64,000 nucleotides of DNA from Streptomyces durocortorensis (GCF_031760065.1 NZ_CP134500.1:6138001-6202000); one strand, 5' to 3'. Shown: positions 1-8,901, counted from the stretch's first letter. The notes: a model not told the origin generated them from the letters alone. Numbers and translations are program-made.

Positions 1-213
1 GCCGAGACCCTCGGTCTCACCGGCGAGGAGGCCTTCTCCTTCACCGGCGTCACCGAGCTGAACAACGGCACCACCCCCCGTACGGTGAAGGTCACCACCG
101 ACACCGGTGTGGAGTTCGACGCGGTCGTCCGCATCGACACCCCCGGCGAGGCGGACTACTACCGCAACGGCGGCATCCTGCACTACGTGCTGCGTCAGCT
201 TGCCGGTTCCTGA
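1..213 (+). CDS. acnA: Aconitate hydratase, C-terminal end (partial)
   Basis: The frame is open from base 1 to a TGA at 211-213 and gives the last 70 residues of the protein. Segments such as [28 protein letters not shown] and ILHYVLRQL are typical of the swivel domain at the end of AcnA-type aconitases, which interconvert citrate and isocitrate in the TCA cycle using a 4Fe-4S cluster. The cluster cysteines and the start lie upstream of the window. A strong hairpin follows at once. The product name rests on this short C-terminus plus the conserved gene order downstream. Confidence 0.9.
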   Translation, partial: AETLGLTGEEAFSFTGVTELNNGTTPRTVKVTTDTGVEFDAVVRIDTPGEADYYRNGGILHYVLRQLAGS

Positions 214-224
214 CCTGAGGTGAA

Positions 225-267
225 CGAGCGCCCTGCCCCTGCGTCTCCCGCGGGTGCAGGGCGCTCG
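225..267 (+). terminator. Hairpin terminator after aconitase
   Basis: The 12-base arms CGAGCGCCCTGC (225-236) and GCAGGGCGCTCG (256-267) are perfectly complementary, with a 19-base loop, and begin 12 bases after the stop codon. There is no U-tract, as is usual for Streptomyces terminators. Confidence 0.8.
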
Positions 268-350
268 CGCGCGACGGGGCGGAAGGCGCGCCTGCGAGCA
301 TGATCGGACGCGAGCTGCTCCCGGAGCGGAACTGCGCGTCCTGCGACGAC

Positions 351-388
351 GAAGAACCCCGTACCTGGTACCAGGTACGGGGTTCTTC
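351..388. terminator. 38-bp perfect palindrome, probable bidirectional terminator
   Basis: Bases 351-369 are the exact reverse complement of 370-388 with no spacer; the centre is GGTACC. The palindrome lies between the convergent aconitase and P-loop regulator genes, so a bidirectional terminator is the simplest reading. A site for a dimeric DNA-binding protein is the alternative. The rest of 214-550 holds no gene I can support. Confidence 0.6.
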
Positions 389-550
389 CGTCCTGGCGAT
401 CGTGCGGCAGACGAGCTCCGCCACAGGGGAAGACGTCAGTCGGTCGCAGGGTCCTCCAGCAGCTGTGGCCCATCGCCCCGACCTTTCCTCCTCGACGGCA
501 CGGATGAACTCCTCGTGGGCCGGTCCGTGCCTGGGCGGGCTGCGCACCGG

Positions 551-2392
551 TCAGCGGTCATGCTGGGCGGCCAGGGCCGTCACGCCGCGTCGCAGGCGGC
601 GGAAGTACGTGGCGCGGCTGAGGTGCAGGCTGTGGGCGACCTGCCAGTGGGTGCCCGACCGGTCGACGTAGTACGCCCGCAGGATTCTCCCGGCATCGGC
701 GTCGGCCGCTACGGGGCTTGCCGCCAGGCTGTCCACGGCTTCGACGAGCCAGGCGCGCAGTGCCCGGGCCGTCGGTGTGTGCGCGGCGGTCAGGAGCGGA
801 CTGCCGGCCAGCCCCTTGGGGGTGTGCAGGTCGCCCAGTGCCTCGGCCATGTGGGCCGCGGCGGGTTCGTCGGCGGTGTCCGGAGCGGTGGCGGTGACGC
901 CCAGGCGGCGGAGCCAGGCGGGGAGTGCCGCGCCGGTGAAGTCGTTGCTGTAGACCTGCGGGGCGCGTCCGCAGCGGTAGATGTCCTCGCGGATTCCCCC
1001 GTGGCGGCGGAAGGCGAGACTGTCGAGAAGCTGGTGGTAGCCGGGGTCGGCGGTGGACACCAGGAGCCTTCCGCTCGTGACCGCCTGCCGCAGGATGTGG
1101 CGCAGCACCTGGGCGTGGACGGCCGGTTCGGGGCAGAACGCCGCCCCCAGGAACAGCCCGCCGCGGTCGCCCGCCGCGAGGCCCTCGGTGTGTTGCTGGA
1201 GCAGTGGCTCCATGCCCGCCAGGGTCTGCTCCCGGACGCCGATCAGGCTGATCAGCCCGATCGGCTGTCCGTCGATGTCACGGGCCAGGCGGAAGCCGGT
1301 GATGTCGTCGTCCAGCCACTGGGTGACCAGCCGTTCCGTCCTGCGCTGGTCGAACCCCTTGAGTGATGCCCAGCCGTGCATCAGGCGGCCGATGTCGTCG
1401 GCGTCGGAGCCTTGGGCTGTCACGATCGGGACCGGTGGGCGGCCGGGCGGGAAGAGTACCTCCCGTACGACCCGGTCACCGGCCAGGAGCATGGACTGCT
1501 CGGCCAGTTCGGCCCGCCGCTCGGGTGGGGCCGACCCGGTGAGCATCGCACCGCGGTAGCGCGCCGCGCGGGCGAGCAGCGCGCCGTGCTGGTCCGGGCG
1601 CCGCCACTGGTAGGTCATGTCGAGCAGGGCGCGGTACGGTTCGGCGACGGTCAGCCCCAGGGCGGTCCGGTGGACCAGACTGAGCCCGGCCAGGTCCGTA
1701 AACAAGTCCGGGCCCCTGGCCAGCAGCTTCTCGTCCGCCGCGCCGACGGCGGCGAGCAGCCGGAGCGCCTGGGCCCTGCGGCGGCCCGGCAGTTCGCGCT
1801 CCAGGCGCTGGAGGATCTCGGCGCTGACCTCGTCGGCCACCGCTGCGGGGGCGGTGGGCGCGGCCCCGGCGTGCACCGCCCGGCAGGCGGCGAGCGCCAC
1901 CAGGGGAATCCCGCCGGCCAGTCGGACGACGAGGTCCCGCGCGCCGGGGTCCGCGAGGCCGGCCCGGCTCGCGAGCGCCGCGATCTCGTCGTCGGGCAGA
2001 GGAGGAACGGCGAGGGTGACCGGGTCGCCCCCGGCCCAGCCCCGAGCCGCCCGTAACGGCCTGCGGCTGAGCACGAGTACGGGGCGGTGGCCGGCGGGGG
2101 CGTCGTCGAGTGCCCCGGCGGCGGACTCCATCGCCGTACGCCCATCGACGCCGTCCAGCACCAGTGGCCTGCGGTCATCACCGGTCACGGCCCGCCGCAG
2201 GTCACCGGGGGCGTGCGGGCGGGACAGATCGACGTGCTGGGCGTCGAGCGAGCGGGCCAGCCAGGTCTTCCCCACGCCGAGCGGACCGGTCAGATTCACC
2301 AGCGGACGGGTCGCGACCGCCGCGCCCAGTTCGGCGGCCAGAGCCGCCCGTGTACCGCTGTCACCGTCGTTCGCCCCCATCGCGCCCCCCAT
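551..2392 (-). CDS. P-loop NTPase / GNAT-like / C-terminal helix-turn-helix regulator
   Basis: About 613 residues. Residues 36-43 are a Walker A motif (GPLGVGKT) and RPLVLDGVDG near 75-84 looks like Walker B, as in the STAND/AfsR-type signalling ATPases. The middle (roughly 330-480) has segments such as RDIDGQPIGLISLIGVREQT and DPGYHQLLDSLAFRRHGG that resemble a GNAT acyltransferase fold. The last 40 residues (VAHSLHLSRATYFRRLRRGV) look like a small DNA-binding helix-turn-helix. ATG 2392 is preferred because AGGGGA lies about 8 bases upstream; ATG 2380 and GTG 2440 are alternatives. The gene is divergent from the secreted lectin gene, 121 bases away, so control of that gene is plausible. No experimental function is known to me. 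Confidence 0.7.
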   Translation of the reverse strand: MGGAMGANDGDSGTRAALAAELGAAVATRPLVNLTGPLGVGKTWLARSLDAQHVDLSRPHAPGDLRRAVTGDDRRPLVLDGVDGRTAMESAAGALDDAPAGHRPVLVLSRRPLRAARGWAGGDPVTLAVPPLPDDEIAALASRAGLADPGARDLVVRLAGGIPLVALAACRAVHAGAAPTAPAAVADEVSAEILQRLERELPGRRRAQALRLLAAVGAADEKLLARGPDLFTDLAGLSLVHRTALGLTVAEPYRALLDMTYQWRRPDQHGALLARAARYRGAMLTGSAPPERRAELAEQSMLLAGDRVVREVLFPPGRPPVPIVTAQGSDADDIGRLMHGWASLKGFDQRRTERLVTQWLDDDITGFRLARDIDGQPIGLISLIGVREQTLAGMEPLLQQHTEGLAAGDRGGLFLGAAFCPEPAVHAQVLRHILRQAVTSGRLLVSTADPGYHQLLDSLAFRRHGGIREDIYRCGRAPQVYSNDFTGAALPAWLRRLGVTATAPDTADEPAAAHMAEALGDLHTPKGLAGSPLLTAAHTPTARALRAWLVEAVDSLAASPVAADADAGRILRAYYVDRSGTHWQVAHSLHLSRATYFRRLRRGVTALAAQHDR

Positions 2393-2448
2393 CGGATGGT
2401 CCCCTGATGCCGCCCGAGGTCCCGGTACGGGTTGAGACACATATGAGA

Positions 2449-2466
2449 CTCCCGGCGAGGCGGGAG
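2449..2466. promoter_or_regulatory. Small inverted repeat in a divergent promoter region
   Basis: The arms CTCCCG (2449-2454) and CGGGAG (2461-2466) are separated by 6 bases in the 121-base gap between the divergent regulator and lectin genes. A TATACG -10-like hexamer follows at 2469-2474. This could be an operator or the leader hairpin of the lectin gene. Confidence 0.35.
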
Positions 2467-2513
2467 CTTATACGTTCGTTCACGTGTTCTGACCAACTAG
2501 CAACGGAGGAGCC

Positions 2514-3026
2514 GTGAAGAAGTCCATCGGGGCGGCCGGAGCCGTGTTCAGCGCCCTCGCCCTCGCCGTGGGAATGGCGACCCCAGCCGCGGCCGACAGC
2601 CCGTCCAACGGCCGTTGGAACAACATGCGGGCCCTGCACACCGGAATGTGCGCTGCCGTGGGCAACAACTCGACCAAAGTCGGTGCCGGGCTGATCCAGT
2701 ACCGGTGTGACTACAAGTCCAACAAGGAGTTCTACGCCCAGGGGGCGGGCACGAACGCGTACTTCCTGCGGATCAGGTCCACCAACATGTGCGTGACCCC
2801 GCAGACCGGCGCCGACCACGCCCTCCTCGTCCAGTCCCCGTGCGCCAACGTGGACTCGCAGGTGTGGGTGGCCGAGTACGCCGGCAACGACAGCTGGAAG
2901 ATGCGGAACCGGGCTACGGGCTTCTGCATGGGCGTCGCGTGGGGCACCACCAACAGCGGCCAGCCGTTGGACCAGTCCTCCTGCGGCGCGTTCGACGGCC
3001 AGACCTGGCGGTTCACCGCGGTGTAG
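2514..3026 (+). CDS. Secreted ricin-type beta-trefoil (lectin-like) protein
   Basis: 170 residues from GTG 2514, with GGAGGA just upstream. Residues 1-28 form a Sec signal peptide (two lysines, an alanine-rich core, cleavage after TPAAA/D). The mature part of about 142 residues is one ricin-B-like trefoil: it has SQVWVAEY and GQTWRF (the Q-x-W signature) and paired cysteines. Such domains bind carbohydrate. There is no attached catalytic domain, so this is a free secreted lectin-like protein or small effector. Its ligand cannot be told from the sequence. Confidence 0.8.
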   Translation: MKKSIGAAGAVFSALALAVGMATPAAADSPSNGRWNNMRALHTGMCAAVGNNSTKVGAGLIQYRCDYKSNKEFYAQGAGTNAYFLRIRSTNMCVTPQTGADHALLVQSPCANVDSQVWVAEYAGNDSWKMRNRATGFCMGVAWGTTNSGQPLDQSSCGAFDGQTWRFTAV

Positions 3027-3140
3027 TACCCCCGGTCGGTCGGCCGGACAGGTGGCAGCGCGGCCACGGGATCGTCGACGCTCTCGCCGCCGCCGGCCTC
3101 AAGTGCTGGGCGGGCGAGGCATACCCGCGACGGCGACGGT

Positions 3141-3164
3141 CCGCCCCGGATCACTCCGGGGCGG
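3141..3164. terminator. Hairpin terminator between convergent genes
   Basis: The 10-base arms CCGCCCCGGA and TCCGGGGCGG are perfectly complementary around a TCAC loop. They lie between the lectin stop and the stop of the convergent gene at 3192. Confidence 0.75.
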
Positions 3165-3191
3165 CCCTTCCGCCGTTACGGGGCCTTCCGG

Positions 3192-3815
3192 TCAGCCGGA
3201 CATCGCTTCCCGCTCGACCCGGTCGATCCGGCACTTCGTGCCCGCCGGTACCTCGCCGAGGCCCTGGGCCTTGATCTTGGCGGTCGCGCCGGGGGCGACT
3301 TCGTCTTCCGTGACCGCGAGGCCCTCGCTCACCACGTCACCGTCTCGGTCCACGAACGTGACGTAGACGACGTAGGACGCCGGGCTCCCGCTCCCGTTCA
3401 CGACCTTTATCTCGGCGGACATCCAGTTGATCAGGGAGTCCCGCGTGCACTTCGTGATCGTGGCGTCCTTCTCGGCGGCCGGTTCGTCGGCCTCCGGCTC
3501 CTCGAAGTCCTCCAGCTCCTCCCAGCCCTCAAGGCCGTCCGGCCCCACCGTGTCGCCGTACCGCGAAACCGCCCGCTCCTCGGCGAGCGCGATGGACTCC
3601 GAGGCCTTCTGCATCAACGCGTAGCCCAGCGCCACCGTCGCGCCGATGACGACGAGCCCGCCGACCACGGACAACGTCACGATCAGCCCCGTACGCCGCT
3701 GCTTGCGCGGCGGGGCGGCAGGGGGCGCCCACGGCGACTGCGGCTGTGCGAACGCGGGCTGCCGCGGTGGCTGCGGCTCCGGTTCGGGCGGCGGAGGCAA
3801 GAAGGCGTCGGACAT
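3192..3815 (-). CDS. Proline-rich single-pass membrane protein
   Basis: 207 residues. Residues 1-40 are a proline/glutamine-rich cytoplasmic tail ending in basic residues (PPRKQRR). Residues 43-67 (LIVTLSVVGGLVVIGATVAL) are a transmembrane helix. An acidic Glu/Asp stretch follows (EELEDFEEPEADEP), then a C-terminal beta-rich domain with TSLINW-like and SYVVYVTFVDRDGDVVS segments and a Cys pair. The extracellular domain resembles FxLYD-type modules found on actinobacterial surface proteins, but I cannot assign a family firmly. It stands alone on its strand. Function unknown. Confidence 0.7.
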   Translation of the reverse strand: MSDAFLPPPPEPEPQPPRQPAFAQPQSPWAPPAAPPRKQRRTGLIVTLSVVGGLVVIGATVALGYALMQKASESIALAEERAVSRYGDTVGPDGLEGWEELEDFEEPEADEPAAEKDATITKCTRDSLINWMSAEIKVVNGSGSPASYVVYVTFVDRDGDVVSEGLAVTEDEVAPGATAKIKAQGLGEVPAGTKCRIDRVEREAMSG

Positions 3816-4072
3816 GAGGTCCCCCCACGGGAAATCGATCAGGCAGGGGCCCTACGGTACGTGCCTCCGCCTCCCCACGCCGCACGCATTCCGGCTGGTC
3901 CGCCGCCCGCCGGGCCCGACGCACCGCCCCACGCGCGGAATCCGGGGCCTCGCCGCCCCCAGGTGCGATCGTGGGCCGGGGGCCGAGACTGCGGCCCCAC
4001 CCGCAGGGCCAGGGGCTCCGCGCCCGCGGTCCCCACCCGCACCACCCCGGCACCGAGAGCGAACGGACCACC

Positions 4073-4702
4073 ATGGGCGAGCTGATCCTGATCCGCCACG
4101 GCGAGACCGAGTGGTCCCGCTCCGGGCAGCACACGAGCTGGACCGACCTCCCCCTCACCGACGCCGGGGAGCGGCAGGCCCGCGCCCTCGTCCCGCTGCT
4201 GGCCGACCGGCACATCGCCCTCACCCTGGTCAGCCCGTCCGTCCGGGCCCGCCGCACCGCCGAGCTGGCCGGGCTCACCGCGGCCCGGGTCACCCCCGAG
4301 CTGCGGGAGTGGGACTACGGCGGCTACGAGGGCATCACCACCCGGGAGATCCACCGCACCCGCCCCTTCTGGAACCTGTGGACCGACGGCGTCGACCCCG
4401 GCACCCCCGAACACCCCGGCGAGAGCCCGGCGGACGTCGGGGCGCGGGCGGACACGGTGCTGGCGGGGGTGCGGTCGGCCGCCGAGCGGGTCGGGGACGG
4501 GGACATCGCGCTCGTCGCCCACTCCCACCTCCTGCGCGTCCTCACCGCCCGCTACCTGGGGCTGACCCCGGCCGAGGGCCGCCTCTTCCAGCTGGCCACC
4601 GGCGCGGTCTCCCGGCTCGGTACGGAACACGGCCAGCCGGTCGTCACCGCGCTCAACGTCGCCGTGCCCGAAAGCCTACGAGGGGTGAACCAGGAGGGCT
4701 GA
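4073..4702 (+). CDS. Histidine phosphatase (phosphoglycerate mutase-like) family protein
   Basis: 209 residues from ATG 4073. The N-terminus LILIRHGETEWS carries the phospho-accepting His (RHGE, residues 8-11), and VAHSHLLRVL near residue 145 supplies the second catalytic His. Length and layout fit the broad-specificity acid phosphatases of the PGAM-like superfamily (TDLPLTDAGERQA, WDYGGYEGITT). The true substrate is not predictable, and this is not the glycolytic Gpm. The frame stays open upstream of 4073, but this ATG starts the conserved domain. Confidence 0.88.
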   Translation: MGELILIRHGETEWSRSGQHTSWTDLPLTDAGERQARALVPLLADRHIALTLVSPSVRARRTAELAGLTAARVTPELREWDYGGYEGITTREIHRTRPFWNLWTDGVDPGTPEHPGESPADVGARADTVLAGVRSAAERVGDGDIALVAHSHLLRVLTARYLGLTPAEGRLFQLATGAVSRLGTEHGQPVVTALNVAVPESLRGVNQEG

Positions 4703-4703
4703 A

Positions 4704-4747
4704 CGCCGACGGCCGGCACCCCGCCCTCGGGGTACCGGCCGTCGGCG
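4704..4747. terminator. Bidirectional hairpin terminator
   Basis: The 13-base arms CGCCGACGGCCGG (4704-4716) and CCGGCCGTCGGCG (4735-4747) are perfectly complementary and sit between the convergent phosphatase and mannosidase genes. Confidence 0.85.
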
Positions 4748-4760
4748 TACGGCACAGACG

Positions 4761-7700
4761 TCAGGAGAGCAGCTCCACCTCCGCCAGCGTCGCCGAACCC
4801 GTCAGCACCAGCCGGTACTTCGCGTAGTCACCGGGCCGGTCCACCGAGAACACCCTGGTCTGCCTGTCCCAGGCGAACGACTGGCCGGAGCGGCGGTCGA
4901 TGTCCGTCCACTTCTCGCCGTCGGACGAGCCCTGGAGCGTCCACCCCTTCGGGGCCCGGTCCGCCGCCGACGACGTCAGCGTGTACTGGAGCGCCTCGGC
5001 GGACCCGGGGACAGGCAGCGCCACCGAGGTGACCTCCGCCGAGGTGGCCGAGGTGTTGTCGAAGAGCGCGCCGTCGCCCTTGAGCACATCGCCCTTCGGC
5101 GACGGGACTCTGTCGTCCTGCTGGATGGAGACGGGTGCCGCGTTCCTCCCCGTGCCCCACTTGGACGGCTCGGGCCCCATGTCGAACGCCAGCGTGCCGC
5201 CCTTGGCCAGCACATCGTGGGGGAGCGCGGTGGAGGTCCACTTCTTGCCGTTGACCTTCAGGCCCTGCACGTAGATGTTCTTCGCGCTGTTCTTCGGGGC
5301 CTTCACGACCAGCTTGCGGCCGTTGTCCATGCGGACGGTCACCTTCTTGAAGAGCGGCGAGCCGATCGCGTACTCCCCGCTGCCCATCACCAGCGGGTAG
5401 AAGCCGAGCGCGGAGAAGAGATACCAGGCCGACTGCTCGCCGTTGTCCTCGTCACCGTGGATGCCCTGGCCGATCTCGCTGCCGACGTACAGGCGGCCCA
5501 GCACCTCGCGGACCTTCTCCTGCGTCCTGTACGGCTGTGAGGCCGCGTTGTACATGTACGTGGCGTGGTGGGCGACCTGGTTGCTGTGCCCGTACTGGCC
5601 CATCCGCACGTCACGCGCCTCGGTCATCTCGTGGATGACCCCGCCGTAGCTGCCGGCGAACTCGGGGCCCGCCGTCTCCGGGGTGGAGAAGTAGGTGTCC
5701 AGCTTCTTGCCCAGGCCCGCGCGGCCCCCGTACAGGTTGGCCAGGCCCCGGCTGTCCTGCGGGGCGGTGAAGGCGTAGCCCCAGCCGTTGGTCTCGGTGT
5801 AGTCGTAGCCCCACACGCGCGGGTCGTACGCGTCGGAGGGCAGGCGCCAGTCGCCGCCCGGCTTCCTGCCCTGGAAGAAGCCCGCCTCGCCGTCGAAGAG
5901 CGTGACGTACTTCTGCGCCCGGTTGAGGAAGTACTCCGACTCCTCCTTGTACCGCGCCTTCTTCGTCTTCTTGTAGAGCTCCTGGCCCATCCGTGCGATG
6001 CCGTAGTCGTTGAGGTAGCCCTCCAGCGACCAGGACAGGCCCTCGTGGGTCGCGGTGTCCGCGTATCCGGTGAAGACGGAGGTCTCCATGCCCTTGCGGC
6101 CGACGCCCGGGGACGGCGGAGCCACCGTGGCGTTCTTGACCGCCGCCTCGTACGCCGCCTCCGCGTCGAACTTCACGCCCTTGACGTACGCGTCGGCGAA
6201 CGCCACGTCCGAACTGGTGCCGGTCATCAGGTCCGCGTAACCGGGGGAGGACCAGCGCGAGGTCCAGCCGCCGTCCTTGTAGTGCTGCACGAAGCCGTCC
6301 ACCAGCTCACCCGCCTTCTTCGGGGAGAAGAAGGAGTAGGCGGGCCAGGTCGTGCGGTAGGTGTCCCAGAAGCCGTTGTTGACGAACACCTTGCCGTCGA
6401 CGATCTTCGCCCCGGTCCTCGTCGGGGTGTCCTCGCCGACCGGCTCGACGAAGGGGCTGGCGTACCTGTTCTTCCCGCCCACCTTCTCGTGGCCGGAGTT
6501 CGGGTAGAGGTAGAGCCGGTAGAGGCTGGAGTAGAGGGTCGTGAGCTGGTCCTCGTCGGCGCCCTCGACCTCGATCGTCTTCAGGACGTCGTCCCAGGCC
6601 GCCTGTGCCTTGCGCCGCACCTTCTCGAAGGAGGCGGACTCAGGGATCTCCATGGCCAGGTTCTTCTTCGCCTGGTCCACGCCGATCAGCGAGGTGGCCA
6701 GGCGCAGGTTGACCGTACGGTCCTTGCCCGCGTCGAAGCGGAAGAAGCCCGTGACGTCGTCACCCCCGCCGCCCTTCAGCCTTCCGCTGTCCGTCACCGG
6801 CGCGTCGAAGACGCCGTACACGAACATCCGGGTCGCCCCCGTGGACAGGCCGCTCTTCACGTCCGTGTAGCCGGAGAAGGAGCGGGTCTTCGGATTCAGG
6901 GTCAGACCGCCCGCGTTCGTCACGTTGTCGAAGACCAGGCTTGCGTCCTTGCCGGGGTAGGTGAACCGCATCCGTGCCGCGTGGTCGGTCGGCGCCATCT
7001 CGGCCTTGAGGCCGTTCTCGAACGTGACGCCGTAGTAGTGCGGCTTCGCGACCTCGTTCTCGTGCCGGAACGGCAGCCCCCGGGCGGTGCGAGCCGCGTC
7101 CAGGGTGCCGCTCGCGGCCGAGGGCATCAGCTGGAAGGTCTGCCGGTCGCCCATCCAGGGGCTCGGCTCATGGCTGGCGCTGAAGGCCTGGAGCGTGGGG
7201 AGGTTGTCCTTGTTGTTGCCCCGGGAGTAGTCGTACAGCCAGCTCAGCGAACCGGCGTTGGTCACCGGCGTCCAGAAGTTGAAGCCGTGCGGGACCGCGG
7301 TGGCCGGAATGTTGTTGCCGCGCGAGAAGCCGCCGGAGGAGTTGGTGCCCCGGGTGGTCAGCGCGTAGTCCGACAGATGCGCCCTGCGCTTCTCCGGCTT
7401 CCTCGGGGCGATCGTGATGTCGTCGATCCAGCCCTGGAACTTCGCCTTCCCCTTCGGGGAGTCGTACGCCACCAGAATCCGGTCGACCGTCTTGCCCGCG
7501 GCCACCGTGCCGAGGCGGGCGGCGACCTTGTTCCACTGGTTCACGTAGAGCCGCTTGGCATCGGCCTGGCCCTGCGGGGTGAGCAGCCCGCCGTGGCTGT
7601 CGGTGGCGCCCAGCTCGCTCAGGTACGTGCCGTCGGTGAAGGCGAGGTCCACCGAGACGTGGGTCGCCGGGTAGTCGAGGTCCGTCTCGCCCATCTGCGG

Positions 7701-8642
7701 ATAGACCAGATAGGACAGCTCGGTGTGCTTGGTGACGGCCGTGTTCACGTCGAAGATCTTGTTGTACGAGTACGCCCGGCCGTCCGGTTTGTGCGTACCC
7801 GCGTAACGCAGTGCCTTCTTTCCGGTGAACCCCGCGCCCGACTTCGCGGTGGGGGAGCCCGAGGGGCCGCGGTCGGGCCGGCTGCGCATCTCGTCGGGCA
7901 CCGGCGCGGAGGTGTCACCGTTCGAGAACTGAACGTCGGCGAGCTGGAGCTCGGCCCCACCGCCGTTCGCCGTGATCTCCAGCCGGAAGTGGCGGTAGGC
8001 GGTGTCGGCGGTGAAGTCGTACGTCTTCGTCTCGTGCCGCTTCGCGAAGCTCTCGCCCTCGCGGGTGTCGAGGTCCCTCCACTCCTCGCCGTCCGCCGAG
8101 CCCTTCAGCGTCCAGTCCTTCGGGTCGCGCTCGGCGTGGTCGTTGGCGGAGGTGAGGGCGTACGTCACCACCTTCACCGGCTCCTCCAGATCGAACTCGA
8201 CCCAGCCGGTCTTCGCGAACGCCAGCCATTTGGAGCCCGGCTCGACATCGACCAGGTTCTCCTTGACCTCGCCGCCCGCGGTGTTCTCGGCGCTCGCGCG
8301 GACCTCGGTGACCCGGTCGGTGACGTTGCCCGGTATGCCGGAGGAGAACCCGCCGTCGACCCCGGAGGCGCGCTCCTTGCCGTCGGGGCCCACTTCGACG
8401 GTATCGCGCCAGTCGGGCTGCTTCTCATCCGTCTCGAACGAGCTGCTGAACGTCCGCTCGCCGGGCGGCTTCCGGTCCGGCGGGGCCGGCTGGGCGGAGG
8501 CGACCGCGGGGGCGATCACGACCAGGGCCAGGGAGGCCGCCAGGGCTGCCGCTGTGGGGGTCCGTCTCCGGCGAGGGGCCGGGCGGGGGACCGTACCGGG
8601 CGCCTCTTCGGAGCCGTGTTGAAGACCGCGTGGTGGCTGCAT
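4761..8642 (-). CDS. Secreted GH92 alpha-mannosidase with CBM32/F5-8C-like domains
   Basis: About 1293 residues from ATG 8642; GGGGAGGA lies 10 bases upstream. An Arg-rich signal peptide (PAPRRRRTPTAAALAASLAL, cleavage near VASA/QP) is followed by an F5/8 type C (discoidin-like) domain at about 55-215. Next come a beta-sandwich region and the GH92 catalytic core, with YLFSALGFYPLVMGSGEYAI, HGDEDNGEQSAWY and VAHHATYMYN. A second discoidin-like domain ends the protein (LQGSSDGEKWTDIDRRSGQS). GH92 enzymes are calcium-dependent exo-alpha-mannosidases acting on N-glycans and fungal mannans. The gene diverges from ngcEFG and has a palindromic operator-like site just upstream, suggesting sugar-responsive control. 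Confidence 0.92.
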   Translation of the reverse strand: MQPPRGLQHGSEEAPGTVPRPAPRRRRTPTAAALAASLALVVIAPAVASAQPAPPDRKPPGERTFSSSFETDEKQPDWRDTVEVGPDGKERASGVDGGFSSGIPGNVTDRVTEVRASAENTAGGEVKENLVDVEPGSKWLAFAKTGWVEFDLEEPVKVVTYALTSANDHAERDPKDWTLKGSADGEEWRDLDTREGESFAKRHETKTYDFTADTAYRHFRLEITANGGGAELQLADVQFSNGDTSAPVPDEMRSRPDRGPSGSPTAKSGAGFTGKKALRYAGTHKPDGRAYSYNKIFDVNTAVTKHTELSYLVYPQMGETDLDYPATHVSVDLAFTDGTYLSELGATDSHGGLLTPQGQADAKRLYVNQWNKVAARLGTVAAGKTVDRILVAYDSPKGKAKFQGWIDDITIAPRKPEKRRAHLSDYALTTRGTNSSGGFSRGNNIPATAVPHGFNFWTPVTNAGSLSWLYDYSRGNNKDNLPTLQAFSASHEPSPWMGDRQTFQLMPSAASGTLDAARTARGLPFRHENEVAKPHYYGVTFENGLKAEMAPTDHAARMRFTYPGKDASLVFDNVTNAGGLTLNPKTRSFSGYTDVKSGLSTGATRMFVYGVFDAPVTDSGRLKGGGGDDVTGFFRFDAGKDRTVNLRLATSLIGVDQAKKNLAMEIPESASFEKVRRKAQAAWDDVLKTIEVEGADEDQLTTLYSSLYRLYLYPNSGHEKVGGKNRYASPFVEPVGEDTPTRTGAKIVDGKVFVNNGFWDTYRTTWPAYSFFSPKKAGELVDGFVQHYKDGGWTSRWSSPGYADLMTGTSSDVAFADAYVKGVKFDAEAAYEAAVKNATVAPPSPGVGRKGMETSVFTGYADTATHEGLSWSLEGYLNDYGIARMGQELYKKTKKARYKEESEYFLNRAQKYVTLFDGEAGFFQGRKPGGDWRLPSDAYDPRVWGYDYTETNGWGYAFTAPQDSRGLANLYGGRAGLGKKLDTYFSTPETAGPEFAGSYGGVIHEMTEARDVRMGQYGHSNQVAHHATYMYNAASQPYRTQEKVREVLGRLYVGSEIGQGIHGDEDNGEQSAWYLFSALGFYPLVMGSGEYAIGSPLFKKVTVRMDNGRKLVVKAPKNSAKNIYVQGLKVNGKKWTSTALPHDVLAKGGTLAFDMGPEPSKWGTGRNAAPVSIQQDDRVPSPKGDVLKGDGALFDNTSATSAEVTSVALPVPGSAEALQYTLTSSAADRAPKGWTLQGSSDGEKWTDIDRRSGQSFAWDRQTRVFSVDRPGDYAKYRLVLTGSATLAEVELLS

Positions 8643-8670
8643 ACCGAGCCATTCCTCCCCGGAAAAGTGC

Positions 8671-8688
8671 ATGGACAACGTTGTCATT
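8671..8688. promoter_or_regulatory. LacI-like operator upstream of the mannosidase gene
   Basis: A perfect 12-base palindrome GACAACGTTGTC lies at 8674-8685, inside the larger near-palindrome ATGGACAACGTTGTCATT. The CG centre and half-site are like LacI/GalR operators. It sits about 30 bases upstream of the mannosidase start, where a repressor would block expression. A related site lies before xylF. Confidence 0.6.
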
Positions 8689-8885
8689 GCGGGGTGCAGG
8701 GTCCAGTAGGGAGCCAAGTGGCAGGACGTGTCAAGGGTGTTGGCGCGGGCCCGTTCGACGAATCCGCAGTAATGGGGAAATAGCCGCCCCAGGAAGCGGG
8801 CAAGGGGTGCCGAGCCGCCCCCGAGGTCTCAACTCGGGAAAGACTGCAGCCCAAACCTGCTTTCGATCTTGCTCAGTTGGCGGCA

Positions 8886-8901
8886 AGTGGACTATACCTG
8901 T
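8886..8901. promoter_or_regulatory. DasR-responsive element (dre)-like site
   Basis: AGTGGACTATACCTGT matches the DasR consensus AGTGGTCTAGACCACT at 12 of 16 positions, including the TGG...CC core. DasR is the GntR regulator of N-acetylglucosamine and chitin uptake in Streptomyces. The downstream operon is of the NgcEFG GlcNAc/chitobiose type, so the site fits its context. Confidence 0.65.

Noticed and set aside
92..547. Minus-strand frame opposite the end of aconitase (starting MRSPPRHGPAHEEF)
   Set aside because: It runs through both hairpins and the aconitase gene; nothing supports translation.
5565..8783. Long open frame on the plus strand antisense to the mannosidase gene
   Set aside because: It is the mirror of a very GC-rich gene, with no family motif and a low-complexity composition of Arg, Val and Gly.
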